The translations under genes and the position numbers were made by a program. From positions 1-63,767 of the forward strand of contig JAEUOY010000114.1 in the NCBI GenBank assembly GCA_016790515.1: a DNA stretch of 63,767 nucleotides, given 5' to 3'. Source of the DNA: Burkholderiaceae bacterium (lineage in GTDB: Bacteria; Pseudomonadota; Gammaproteobacteria; Burkholderiales; Burkholderiaceae_C). Shown here one piece after another: positions 53,013-61,260 of the stretch. The notes below the pieces were generated by a model. That model was not told the DNA's origin and ran no database searches. It saw only the letters and a list, made by a program, of their open reading frames with translations. Position 1 is the stretch's first letter; each line of letters begins with the position of its first letter.

Positions 53013-55799
53013 ATGAGCATCATCGCTGCCGCCCACCCGGCCCACCCGGCCCACCCGGCCGCGCCGGCCGCGCCGGGCTTTGCGCTGACCAAGATCCAGC
53101 CGCCGCGCCCGCGCGGCCGGCTGATCGCCCGGCCGCGCCTCGAGCAGCAGCTGGCGCAGGCGCTGGCCATGCTGCCGCTGGTGCTGGTCAGCGCGCCGGC
53201 GGGCTTCGGCAAGACCGCCGCGATCGCGCGCCAGGTCGGCCAGCTGGGCGCCGGCACCGCGCTGGCCTGGATCGCCGTCGACGAGGACGACGACCTCGGC
53301 CGCCTGGCGGCCTGCGTGGTTGCCGCGCTGGAACCGTTCGACCTGCCCTGGCGCACCTCGCCCGAGGCGCTGGTGGCGATGCAGGACGGCCAGCGCGAAG
53401 CGCGCCAGGTGCTGGCCAGCGAACTGCTGAACGCGCTGGCGGCCACCGATGTGCCGCGCGGGCTGATCGTGTTCGACGACCTGCACCGTGTCACCGACCC
53501 TGCGGTGTTCGAGTGGCTGGATGCGCTGCTCGAGCGCCTGCCGCCGCATTGGGGGCTGCTGATCGCCGGCCGCGCCGACCCGCCGCTGGCGCTGGCCCGG
53601 CTGCGCGCGCGCGGCGAGCTGGCCGAGTTCCGCCAGGACGCGCTGCGCTTCGACGACGACGAGGTCGCCGACCTGGTGCGCCTGCGCGCCCAGGGCCTGC
53701 CCGCTGGCGCCGGCGATGCGGCGCTGCCCGAGGCGGCGCGTGCGCTGCTGGGGCGCACCCAGGGCTGGCCGGCCGGCATCAACCTGGCGCTGGCGCACAG
53801 CGGCCGGCCCGGCGCGGCCGGCCAGCCGGCACCGGCGGGCAGCCTGCTCGAACGCCATGTCTTCGACTACCTGACCGTCGAGGTGCTCGACAACCTCGAG
53901 CCGGCGCTGCGCGACTTCCTGCTGCGCTGCGCGGTGCTGCCCGAGCTCAGCCTGTCGCGCTGCGTCGCGGTCTCGGGCCATAGCCCGGCGCAGGCGGCGC
54001 GGCAACTGGAGGAGATCGAACGCCGCGGCCTGTTCGTCTCGGTGCGGGGGGCCGATGCGGGCAGCGAGACCGTGCTGTGCCTGCACGACCTGTTCCGCGA
54101 CTGCCTGGCACAACGCCTGCGCAGCGAGCTGCCCGGTGAATGGCCGCGCCTGCAGCGCCTGGCCGCCGACAGCGAGCCCGACCTGGTGCGCCGGGTCGGC
54201 CACCTGGCGCGCGCCGCCGACTGGCCCGCTGCCGAGGCCGCGCTGTATGCGCAGGGCCCCAGCCTGCTGGCGCGCGGCGCGGTGCAGCCGCTGCTGCGGC
54301 TGATCGAGCAGTTTCCGGCCGCCGTGCGCGAGGCCTCGCCGCGGCTGGCCCACCTGCGCGGCCTGTGTGCCTGGGCGCACTGGGACATCCTGACGATGTG
54401 CCAGTGCCTGGCCCAGGCCGCCGACGGCCATCAGCGGCACGGCGACCTGGCCGCCGCCCAGCGGGCGCGCTCGCTGCTGGTGCTGGGCCTGTCGGCCGGT
54501 GGCCAGGTGCCACGCTCGGTGGCGCTGCTGGCGCAGCTGCGCCGGCAGACCATGGACCTCGACGCCGAGGTCACCGCCTGGCAGGCCGAGAGCTGGCATG
54601 CGCTGGCCGCTTCGCGCACCGGCGACGTCGCCGCGCCGCTGGGCCGGACGATGGAACTGCTGGCGCGCAGCGACGACCCGGTGCTGTGGCTGCAGGCGGT
54701 GCCGCTGACCTCGTTCGTCGGCCTGCCCGGCACCGCGCCGGCGATCCAGCGCTACATCGACGGCGCGCTGCGGCTGATGCCGGAGGAGCCGCCGTCGACG
54801 CTGCGCGTGATGGCGCACGCGCTGCAGGCCGGGTTGTGGCTGGGGCAGGGCCGGGTCGAGGAGGCCGCGTCAGGGCTCGCCCGCGTCGATGCCGACCGGC
54901 GCTGGCTGAACCGGCCACCCAACCTGAGCGGCTACTACCACCTGTTCCTCGGCCTGACCCAGGCGGTGCTGGGCCGGCGCGAGGCCGCGCTGGCGGCCGC
55001 GCAGGCGCGGCTGGACGGCCTCGACGACGAGCGCACCAGCGGCCGCCGCGAGGTCTGGCTGAACCATTTCCTCTATGCCCGCCTGCGCCTGGCGATGATG
55101 CTCGACGACGCCGCCACGGTGCAGGCGATGGCCGACGCGCTGGCGCTGCGCGCATCGCCCCAGGAGCTGCCGTTCTTCGTGCGCGAGCGCCGGCCGCTGG
55201 CCGGCCACCAGGCGGCGCTGGCCGGCCATTGGGCCGACGCGGCGCTGCACTACGCCCGGGCGCTGGACGACGAGCCGGGCATCGACCTGTACGGCCAGGT
55301 GATCGAGACCCGGCTGCGCTGCGCGCACGCGCTGGTCATGACCCGCCGTCTCGACGAGGCCGCCGCGGTGCTGCGGCCCTTGCCCGGCCGCCTGGCTGCG
55401 GCCGGCGGCCACGGCGCGGTGTTCTTCGCCGGCAGCCGGGTGCTCGCGGGCCTGGCCGCCGTGCCCTGGGGGGCGCGGCTCGCCGCCGGCGAGGCGCAGG
55501 CCTTGCAGCATTGGTCGCGGCAGTTGCACGGGCTGCGCGGCCGGCCCGACGCCCGGCCCGAGGTGCCGCCGGCGTCGGCCGGCGCGCGGCCCGAGGCCGG
55601 GCCGGTGCTGAGCCCGCGCGAGGCCGAGGTGCTGGCGCGCATGGCCGCCGGCGACAGCAACAAGCTGATCGCCCGCGCCTTCGACCTGAGCCCGCACACC
55701 GTCAAGCGGCACGTGGCCAACATCCTCGACAAGCTGGGCCTGAGCTCGCGCGGCCAGGCGGCGGCCTGGTACCGGGGCCAGCGCAGCGGGAACGGCTAG
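53013..55799 (+). CDS. MalT-like STAND/LuxR transcriptional regulator (copy 1)
   Basis: The 928-residue protein opens with AHPAHPAHPAAP-type repeats, then a MalT-like NTPase with Walker A APAGFGKTAA (~61-70) and Walker B GLIVFDDLH. Winged-helix and helical arm regions (FVSVRGADAGSETVLCLHDLFRDCL) and a TPR-like region follow. The C-terminal LuxR HTH is SPREAEVLARMAAGDSNKLIARAFDLSPHTVKRHVANILDKL. It binds ATP and an inducer, then activates promoters; inducer and targets are unknown. Its HTH-coding DNA is identical over 111 bp to that of the convergent second regulator. The stop overlaps the 96-aa gene's stop. Confidence 0.92.
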   Translation: MSIIAAAHPAHPAHPAAPAAPGFALTKIQPPRPRGRLIARPRLEQQLAQALAMLPLVLVSAPAGFGKTAAIARQVGQLGAGTALAWIAVDEDDDLGRLAACVVAALEPFDLPWRTSPEALVAMQDGQREARQVLASELLNALAATDVPRGLIVFDDLHRVTDPAVFEWLDALLERLPPHWGLLIAGRADPPLALARLRARGELAEFRQDALRFDDDEVADLVRLRAQGLPAGAGDAALPEAARALLGRTQGWPAGINLALAHSGRPGAAGQPAPAGSLLERHVFDYLTVEVLDNLEPALRDFLLRCAVLPELSLSRCVAVSGHSPAQAARQLEEIERRGLFVSVRGADAGSETVLCLHDLFRDCLAQRLRSELPGEWPRLQRLAADSEPDLVRRVGHLARAADWPAAEAALYAQGPSLLARGAVQPLLRLIEQFPAAVREASPRLAHLRGLCAWAHWDILTMCQCLAQAADGHQRHGDLAAAQRARSLLVLGLSAGGQVPRSVALLAQLRRQTMDLDAEVTAWQAESWHALAASRTGDVAAPLGRTMELLARSDDPVLWLQAVPLTSFVGLPGTAPAIQRYIDGALRLMPEEPPSTLRVMAHALQAGLWLGQGRVEEAASGLARVDADRRWLNRPPNLSGYYHLFLGLTQAVLGRREAALAAAQARLDGLDDERTSGRREVWLNHFLYARLRLAMMLDDAATVQAMADALALRASPQELPFFVRERRPLAGHQAALAGHWADAALHYARALDDEPGIDLYGQVIETRLRCAHALVMTRRLDEAAAVLRPLPGRLAAAGGHGAVFFAGSRVLAGLAAVPWGARLAAGEAQALQHWSRQLHGLRGRPDARPEVPPASAGARPEAGPVLSPREAEVLARMAAGDSNKLIARAFDLSPHTVKRHVANILDKLGLSSRGQAAAWYRGQRSGNG

Positions 55800-56324
55800 A
55801 CCGGAAGCGTGTAGACGTCGGCGGCGCTGCGCTCGGCAGCGCTGTGGCCTTCGAGCGCGCGGTCCCATTCGGGGCCGCTGGCACCGGTGGTCGGCACCAG
55901 GCCGGCCGTCATCTGCGCCGTCTCCTCGGTGCCGGCGTCGAACTCGGCCACCGGTTCGCGCGTCTCGAGGAACAGCCGCGAGACGGTGGTCCCGCCCGAG
56001 TCGATCACCACCAGGTAGCGCGCCGGCCGGCGATGCGGGGTCAGGGTGTGGGGGCGGGGCGACTCGCCGCCGAAGACTTGGCTCATGGGCCGATCTTGCC
56101 ATGCCGGGCCGGCTTGCCGGAAGGGCGGGCGCGCCACAGCGGCGCGCGCCCGGCGTCAGCCGCCGACCATTTCACGCCAGCGGGCGGCGGCCTGGCCGCG
56201 GGTGTCGACGCCGAGCTTGTCGAGGATGTTGGCCACGTGCCGCTTGACGGTGTGCGGGCTCAGGTCGAAGGCGCGGGCGATCAGCTTGTTGCTGTCGCCG
56301 GCGGCCATGCGCGCCAGCACCTCG
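55625..56324. repeat. 111-bp perfect inverted repeat joining the two LuxR genes
   Basis: Bases 55625-55735 (plus strand) are the exact reverse complement of 56214-56324, by base-by-base reading. Each copy encodes the same ~37 residues (EVLARMAAGDSNKLIARAFD onward to DKL) at the same reading phase, in the HTH of regulator 1 and regulator 2. The 478 bp between the arms (55736-56213) hold the last ~20 codons of each regulator and the whole 96-aa gene. The rest of the two proteins differs widely, so the identity points to recent gene conversion or duplication of this segment. See findings for a possible inversion switch. Confidence 0.92.
55796..56086 (-). CDS. Small hypothetical protein between the two regulators
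   Basis: The 96-residue protein reads RYLVVIDSGGTTVSRLFLETREPVAEFDAGTEETAQMTAGLVP with an acidic, Ala-rich C-terminus. I recognise no domain beyond a conserved-looking small soluble protein; similar short proteins occur in Burkholderiales as hypothetical. ATG 56086 is preferred over 56137. It is transcribed in the direction of the second LuxR gene, 69 bp downstream of it, and lies inside the segment flanked by the 111-bp inverted repeat. Stops of this gene and of regulator 1 overlap (CTAG). Confidence 0.68.
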   Translation of the reverse strand: MSQVFGGESPRPHTLTPHRRPARYLVVIDSGGTTVSRLFLETREPVAEFDAGTEETAQMTAGLVPTTGASGPEWDRALEGHSAAERSAADVYTLPV

Positions 56325-58846
56325 CGTTCGCGCTCGGTCAGGCCGGACAGGCGCTCGCCGGCCGGAGCGTTGCGGCCTGGGGCGCCGCCAGCGGCCGCCG
56401 GCGGCGCCGGCGCGGTGCCGCCGGCCGCCGCCAGACGCTCCAGGCGTGCCAGCAGCGCCTGCTCGTCGTCGCCCAGCCGGCGTCCCCAGCCGGCGCCGGC
56501 CAGGCGCTGCAGCACCGGCCGGCCGGCCAGCAGCGCGCCGCCGACATCGCCGCCGTCCAGCGCCGCGGCCAGCCAGGGTTGCAGCGTCGCCGCGGCGTCG
56601 TCGATCGCGCCGCGCCGGACCTGCACGTCGGCCAGCATCAGCCGCGCCTGCGCCGCCGGGAAAAAGCAGGACCGTTCGAGGTCGGCCGCCAGCGGCTGCA
56701 GCAAGGCCTGCGCGTCGGCCAGGCGGCCGTCCAGCAGCGCCAGCATCGCCCGGGCGAACGCCCGGTCGGATTCGGCGGCGGCCCATTCGAAGGGGTTGCC
56801 GGTGCGCTCGAGCGCCGGCGCCAGGGCGCGCAGCAGGGTCTCGTCGCCCAGCACCCAGGCGGCGCGGAGGAAGGTGAACAGCTCCTCGTACTCGTGCGTC
56901 AGCCGGTTGGCACGCAGCGCATGCTCCTCGAGGTCGCGCTTGTTGTCCTGCGCCGCGGCATAGCTGGCGGTGCGGTCGCCACGCACCGCGTCGATCAGCG
57001 TGTGCGCCATCCAGTTCTCGGTCATCAGGCTGCGCGGGCGGCCGAGCCAGCGGCAGTCGTCGTCGGCGCGCGCCAGCCAGACGGCGGCTTCGTCGATGCC
57101 GCCCTGCGAGAACGCCAGCCAGGCGCGGATGTGCATCACGCCGGCGCGCAGCTGGGTCGGCTGCTCGCCGGTCAGCCGCATCGCGCCGTCGGCAAAGCGC
57201 TCGAGCAGCGGCCGCAGGCCGGGCAGGCCGGTGAGGATCGACAGGAAGAAGCAGCGGTCCCAGTCCTGCACGTCGTCGGCGGTCTCCAGCGCGTCGAGCA
57301 TCGCCGCCACATGCTGCGCGACGTCCTCGCCGCGGCCCTGGGCGTAGGCGCCCCAGGCATTGCAGAAGCCCACGAAGGCGCGCACGCCGTCGGCCAGCGG
57401 CTGTTCGCGCAGCCGCGCCAGCGCGGCCACGCTCTCGGCCAGCGCGCCGGTGTTCTGCCGGCCCAGGCTGGCGTAGGCCCGGGCCAGCGCCGCCAGCGCG
57501 GCCTCGCCGGCAGCGGCGTAGCCGTCGGCGGCGCGCTGCATGCCGTCGACCATGGTCTCGAAATCGAAGCGCGGGAACGCCGCGCCGCCGCGCAGCAGCT
57601 GCAGCCCCGGCCGCGTCGCGACCTGCTCGGGCGGGAACTGCGCCAGCATCTGCTCGACCGCCGGCCCGCCGCCGCGGGTGATCAGCGCCGCGCCGCGCTC
57701 GACCAGCAGCCGCGTCGCCTCGTCCCAGGCGCCGGCGCGGGTCAGGTAGCCGACCGCGCGCACCAGGTCGCCTTCGTGGTCGGCCGCGCGGCGCAGCAGG
57801 TAGGGCAGCTCGCCGGGAAAGTCGCGCTGCAGCCGGCTCTCGAGGAAGTCGCGAAACAGGTCGTGCAGCCGCAGCGTCAGCTCGTCGGCGTCGAGGGTGG
57901 CGACGAACAGGCCGCGGCGTTCGACCTCGTCGAGCAGCCGCGCGGTGTTCGGCAGCCGCGCGACATGCTCGCAGCGCGCCACGCTCAGCTCGGGCAGCAC
58001 CGAGCAGCGCAGCAGGAACCAGCGCAGGTCGGCCGGCATGTCGGCCAGCACCTCGCTGGCCAGGTAGTCGAACAGGTGGCGCTGGGCCGGCCCGCCGGCG
58101 CCGCGCGTGCGCCCTGCGCCGGCCTGGGCCGACAGGCTCAGCCGCAGCCCGGCAGCCCAGCCATCGGTCAGCGCCAGCAGCTCGCGCGCCGACGGCGCCG
58201 AGGCTTCCAGGCCGCTGCCGCGCAGCAGCGCGCCGACCTCGGCCTCGCTGAAGCGCAGGTCGTACTGGCGGAACTCGGCCAGGTCGCCGCTGGCCCGCCA
58301 GCGGGCCAGCGACAGCGGCGGGTCGACCCGGCTGGCGATCGCCACGCCCCAGTGCTCGGGCAGGCGCTCGATCACCGCCTGCAGCAGTTCGAAGACCTGC
58401 GGGTCGGCCAGCCGGTGGGCGTCGTCGATCACGATCAGCCCGCGCGCGACCTCGGTGGCCGCCAGCGCGTTGACCAGCTCGCGGGCGACGTCGCGCAGCC
58501 CGTGCTCGGCCTGCGCCAGCGTGCCCAGCGCCTCGGGCGAGACGCGCCAGGGCAGGTCGTGCGGCTCCAGCGCCGTCGTCAGGCAGGCCAGGAAGCGCTG
58601 CAGCCGGTCGTCCTCGTCGACCGACACCCAGGCCAGCGCACTGCCGTCGCCGAGGCGCCGGATCTGCCGCGTCAGCGCGGCGGTCTTGCCATAGCCGGCC
58701 GGGGCCACCAGCAACGTCAGCCGGTGGTGGCGCAGCGCGATGTCCAGCGCCTGCTCCAGCGTCGGGCGTTCGACCAGGCTGGTGCGCGATCGCGGCGGCT
58801 GGATCTTGGCCAGCGCGAACGCGGTGGGCGAGTCCATCGACAGCAT
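56156..58846 (-). CDS. MalT-like STAND/LuxR transcriptional regulator (copy 2)
   Basis: The 896-residue paralogue of the protein at 53.0 kb has Walker A APAGYGKTAA (~48-57), Walker B GLIVIDDAHRL, a MalT-like winged-helix region (LRLHDLFRDFLESRL) and a long TPR-like region. A LuxR HTH at the C-terminus follows TEREREV. ATG 58846 (MLSM) or the internal ATG 58837 are both plausible. It is divergent from the hemerythrin gene by 205 bp, so that operon may be its target (inference). Confidence 0.92.
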   Translation of the reverse strand: MLSMDSPTAFALAKIQPPRSRTSLVERPTLEQALDIALRHHRLTLLVAPAGYGKTAALTRQIRRLGDGSALAWVSVDEDDRLQRFLACLTTALEPHDLPWRVSPEALGTLAQAEHGLRDVARELVNALAATEVARGLIVIDDAHRLADPQVFELLQAVIERLPEHWGVAIASRVDPPLSLARWRASGDLAEFRQYDLRFSEAEVGALLRGSGLEASAPSARELLALTDGWAAGLRLSLSAQAGAGRTRGAGGPAQRHLFDYLASEVLADMPADLRWFLLRCSVLPELSVARCEHVARLPNTARLLDEVERRGLFVATLDADELTLRLHDLFRDFLESRLQRDFPGELPYLLRRAADHEGDLVRAVGYLTRAGAWDEATRLLVERGAALITRGGGPAVEQMLAQFPPEQVATRPGLQLLRGGAAFPRFDFETMVDGMQRAADGYAAAGEAALAALARAYASLGRQNTGALAESVAALARLREQPLADGVRAFVGFCNAWGAYAQGRGEDVAQHVAAMLDALETADDVQDWDRCFFLSILTGLPGLRPLLERFADGAMRLTGEQPTQLRAGVMHIRAWLAFSQGGIDEAAVWLARADDDCRWLGRPRSLMTENWMAHTLIDAVRGDRTASYAAAQDNKRDLEEHALRANRLTHEYEELFTFLRAAWVLGDETLLRALAPALERTGNPFEWAAAESDRAFARAMLALLDGRLADAQALLQPLAADLERSCFFPAAQARLMLADVQVRRGAIDDAAATLQPWLAAALDGGDVGGALLAGRPVLQRLAGAGWGRRLGDDEQALLARLERLAAAGGTAPAPPAAAGGAPGRNAPAGERLSGLTEREREVLARMAAGDSNKLIARAFDLSPHTVKRHVANILDKLGVDTRGQAAARWREMVGG

Positions 58847-59028
58847 GGGCCGATTCTGCAGCAGTGCCGGCCGCGCCGAAGCGCCGGTCGCGCAGCTCGC
58901 CGGGGAGGGTCCATGGCCCATCCCCCCGAACGGGGTGGCCCTGCGCCGGCAGCGCGGCTGGCTCCTTCGGGCGATGTGCCGGGGCGGGGCGTTTTCGACA
59001 CTGAAGGCCTTCCCACCACCGACCCGAA

Positions 59029-59046
59029 CCCCCCCCCCCGAAGGAG
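59029..59046 (+). promoter_or_regulatory. Poly-C tract adjoining the hemerythrin ribosome-binding site
   Basis: Eleven consecutive C residues (59029-59039) directly precede GAAGGAG (59040-59046), the ribosome-binding site of the gene starting at 59052. Homopolymeric C tracts of this length can slip during replication; here slippage would change leader length and spacing but not the reading frame. Confidence 0.7.
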
Positions 59047-59051
59047 CCGAG

Positions 59052-59789
59052 ATGACCACCGCCACCCTGACCCGCGACCCTGCCGTCACCCGCACCGCGC
59101 CGCGGCTCGACCTCTATGCGCCGATCCACAAGGCGCTGCGCAGCTGCATGATGGACACGCTGATGCGCATCGGCCGGCTCGACGTCGGCGACGCTGCCGA
59201 GATGCAGGCCACGCTGGGCCAGTTCGACGCGCTGCTGCAGCTGTGCAGGTCGCACCTGCAGCACGAGAACGAATTCGTGCACCCGGCGATCGAGGCCCGC
59301 GAAGGCGGCCGCTCGCGGCGCATCGCCGGCGAGCATGTCGAGCACCTGGCCCACATCGACGCGCTGCGCGACGAGGCGACGGCGCTGCGCGCGGCCGAGG
59401 GCGAGCGGCGCCAGCTGCTGGCGCTGCGGCTGTACCGCCACCTGGCGCTGTTCGTCGCCGACAACTTCCAGCACATGCAGCTGGAGGAGACCGTGCACAA
59501 CGCCAGCCTCTGGGCGCACTACCGCGACGAGGAACTGGCCGCGCTGCACGACCGCCTGCTGGCCAGCGTGCCGCCGGTCGAGATGCTGAGGGTGCTGCGC
59601 TGGATGATCCCGGCACTGAACCCGGCCGAGCGCGCCGCGCTGGTCGGCGGCAGGAAGGCCGGGATGCCGCCCGAGGCGCTGTTCGGCCTGCTCGACCAGG
59701 TGCGTGCGCACCTGGACGAGCGCGGCTGGGACAAGCTGGCGCGTGCGATCGGCGTGCCGCAGCAGCCCGGGCTGGTCGAAGTCGCCTGA
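59052..59789 (+). CDS. Hemerythrin domain-containing protein
   Basis: The 245-residue helical protein has spaced His/Glu/Asp residues consistent with a di-iron hemerythrin-like four-helix bundle: HLQHENEFVHPAIEAR, GEHVEHLAHIDALRDE, FVADNFQHMQLEETVHN. The C-terminal part is a second helical region (LRWMIPALNPAERAALVGGRKAGMP), as in the hemerythrin-HHE proteins of Burkholderiales. Likely functions are O2, NO or redox sensing or iron handling; not settled. AGGAG (59042-59046) precedes ATG 59052. A cytochrome gene follows 45 bp downstream. Confidence 0.82.
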   Translation: MTTATLTRDPAVTRTAPRLDLYAPIHKALRSCMMDTLMRIGRLDVGDAAEMQATLGQFDALLQLCRSHLQHENEFVHPAIEAREGGRSRRIAGEHVEHLAHIDALRDEATALRAAEGERRQLLALRLYRHLALFVADNFQHMQLEETVHNASLWAHYRDEELAALHDRLLASVPPVEMLRVLRWMIPALNPAERAALVGGRKAGMPPEALFGLLDQVRAHLDERGWDKLARAIGVPQQPGLVEVA

Positions 59790-59805
59790 GCGCAGTCGCC
59801 GCCAT

Positions 59806-59815
59806 CCCCCCCCCC
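59806..59815 (+). promoter_or_regulatory. Poly-C tract upstream of the cytochrome c gene
   Basis: Ten consecutive C residues lie in the 45-bp gap between the hemerythrin and cytochrome genes, ahead of the GAGGAG site (59821-59826). With the tract at 59029 this is the second poly-C run in two successive leaders; both could vary by slippage. Confidence 0.65.
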
Positions 59816-59834
59816 ACGTCCGAGGAGCATCGAC

Positions 59835-60734
59835 ATGAAGCGCTGGATCAAGACCTCGCTGGCGGCCGTGGCCAGTCTCGCCGCACTCGGCGCCGCCACC
59901 CTGGCAACGGGCGCCTGGCTCGGCGAGCGCAAGGCCCAGCGCCGCATCGAGCTCGCCGTCGCGCCGGTGGCGGTGCCTGGCGACGCCGCCGCAATGGCCC
60001 GTGGCCGCTACCTGTTCGCCAGCCGCGGCTGCGTCGATTGCCACGGCGCCGACGGCGCCGGCCGCGCCTTCATCGACGCCGGCGGTTTCTACGTCAAGGC
60101 GCCGAACATCAGCCCCGGGCCGGGCAGCGTGGTCGCCGGCTACCGCGCCGAGGACTGGGTGCGCACCGTGCGCCACGGTGTCAAGCCCGACGGCCGGCCG
60201 CTGTTCATCATGCCCGCCGAGGACTACAGCCGCTGGAGCGATGCCGACCTCGGCGCGCTGGTGGCCTGGCTGCGGCAGATGCCGCCGGCCGCCGGCGGCG
60301 GCATGCAGGCGCGGGTGCCGGTGCTGGTGAAGGTGCTGTATGCGGTCGGCGTGATCCGCGACGCCGCCGAGAAGATCGACCATCGCCAGCGGGCGCCTGC
60401 GGTGGTGGCCGCCGACGGCTCACCGGCCCACGGCGCCTACGTCGCCGCGATGTGCGTCGGCTGCCACGGCGCGACGCTGACCGGCGGCAAGATTGCCGGC
60501 GCCCCCCCGGACTGGCCGGCCGCGGCCGACCTGACACCGGCCGGCAGCGCGATGGCCCGTTACCCCAGCGCCGAGGCCTTCATCGCGATGCTGCGCAGCG
60601 GCCGCCGCCCGGACGGCAGCGCCGTCAGCAAGGTGATGCCGTTCGAGTCGCTGCGCGAACTGGACGACGCCGACGCCCGGGCGCTGTACCGGCACCTGCG
60701 GCAGCTTGGGCCGGTGCAGGTGGCGGCGAACTGA
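59835..60734 (+). CDS. Di-haem c-type cytochrome
   Basis: The 299-residue protein has an N-terminal signal anchor (MKRWIKTSLAAVASLAALGAATLATG) and two CxxCH haem sites, CVDCH (Cys66-His70) and CVGCH (Cys207-His211). Each is followed by a candidate axial-Met region, IMPAEDYSRWSD and VMPFESLRELDD. The layout resembles the di-haem cytochrome subunits of alcohol/aldehyde dehydrogenase-type complexes and stand-alone periplasmic electron carriers. It is co-directional with the hemerythrin gene; the two probably form one operon. Its electron donor is unknown. Confidence 0.9.
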   Translation: MKRWIKTSLAAVASLAALGAATLATGAWLGERKAQRRIELAVAPVAVPGDAAAMARGRYLFASRGCVDCHGADGAGRAFIDAGGFYVKAPNISPGPGSVVAGYRAEDWVRTVRHGVKPDGRPLFIMPAEDYSRWSDADLGALVAWLRQMPPAAGGGMQARVPVLVKVLYAVGVIRDAAEKIDHRQRAPAVVAADGSPAHGAYVAAMCVGCHGATLTGGKIAGAPPDWPAAADLTPAGSAMARYPSAEAFIAMLRSGRRPDGSAVSKVMPFESLRELDDADARALYRHLRQLGPVQVAAN

Positions 60735-60737
60735 TGC

Positions 60738-61160
60738 TCAGGCCGCGGGCCTGCCGTACAGCACCATCTGGGTGCAGCGGAACAGCGCCAGCGTGCGGCC
60801 GCTCTCGCGGTGGCTGACGGCGGCATCCCAGACCTGCGTCGTGCGGCCGCGGTGCAGCGGCCGGGCGACGCATTCGATCGTGCCGTCGCGCGCCGTGCCC
60901 AGGTGGTTGGACTTCAGTTCCACCGTCGTGAAGCCGGCCGCGTCGGCCGGCAGGTTGTTGACGCAGCCGTAACCGCACAGCGTGTCGGCCAGCGTGATCA
61001 GGCTGCCGGCATGCAGGAAGCCGTTGGGCGCCATCAGCTCGGGCCGGAACGCCAGCTCGCCGCGCATCTCGTCGGTGCCGGACCGGGTCACGACCAGGCC
61101 CAGGTGGCCGGGCAGGCGGCCGATGCTGCGCTGGTTGAACTGCTCTGCGGTGATCGTCAT
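60738..61160 (-). CDS. PaaI-family hotdog-fold thioesterase
   Basis: The 140-residue protein has the PaaI/YbdB hotdog signature: ELMAPNGFLHAGSLITLADTLCGYGCVNNLP (Asn-Gly-Phe-Leu-His-Ala-Gly with the catalytic region) followed by FTTVELKSNHLGTARDGTIECVARPLHRGRTTQVWDAAV. It likely hydrolyses acyl-CoA thioesters. It is convergent with the cytochrome gene (3 bp between stops) and starts at ATG 61160, 100 bp from the divergent SulP transporter gene. Confidence 0.9.
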   Translation of the reverse strand: MTITAEQFNQRSIGRLPGHLGLVVTRSGTDEMRGELAFRPELMAPNGFLHAGSLITLADTLCGYGCVNNLPADAAGFTTVELKSNHLGTARDGTIECVARPLHRGRTTQVWDAAVSHRESGRTLALFRCTQMVLYGRPAA

Positions 61161-61260
61161 GGCGGCGCTCGCGGGCGGGGTCGAAGCGGACCATGATGCC
61201 GCAAGCCGCCCGCCCGCGCCGGCCTGGGGTGGCCGCCGGCGGCGCTGCTACCCTTGGCGC

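Noticed and set aside
53033-53070. Short tandem CACCCGGCC-type repeat at the start of the first LuxR gene as a possible mobile or regulatory element.
   Set aside because: It encodes an AHPAHPAHPAAP linker within the coding region; nothing indicates regulation.
56172-60383. A 1403-codon minus-strand open frame across the same region.
   Set aside because: It is the shifted-frame shadow of the regulator and cytochrome genes with no recognisable domain.
54140-60817. A 2225-codon open frame on the plus strand overlapping the second LuxR, hemerythrin and cytochrome genes.
   Set aside because: It is an antisense/alternate-frame artefact of very high GC; its composition is Arg/Ala/Gly-rich with no domain, and it overlaps well-recognised genes in other frames.
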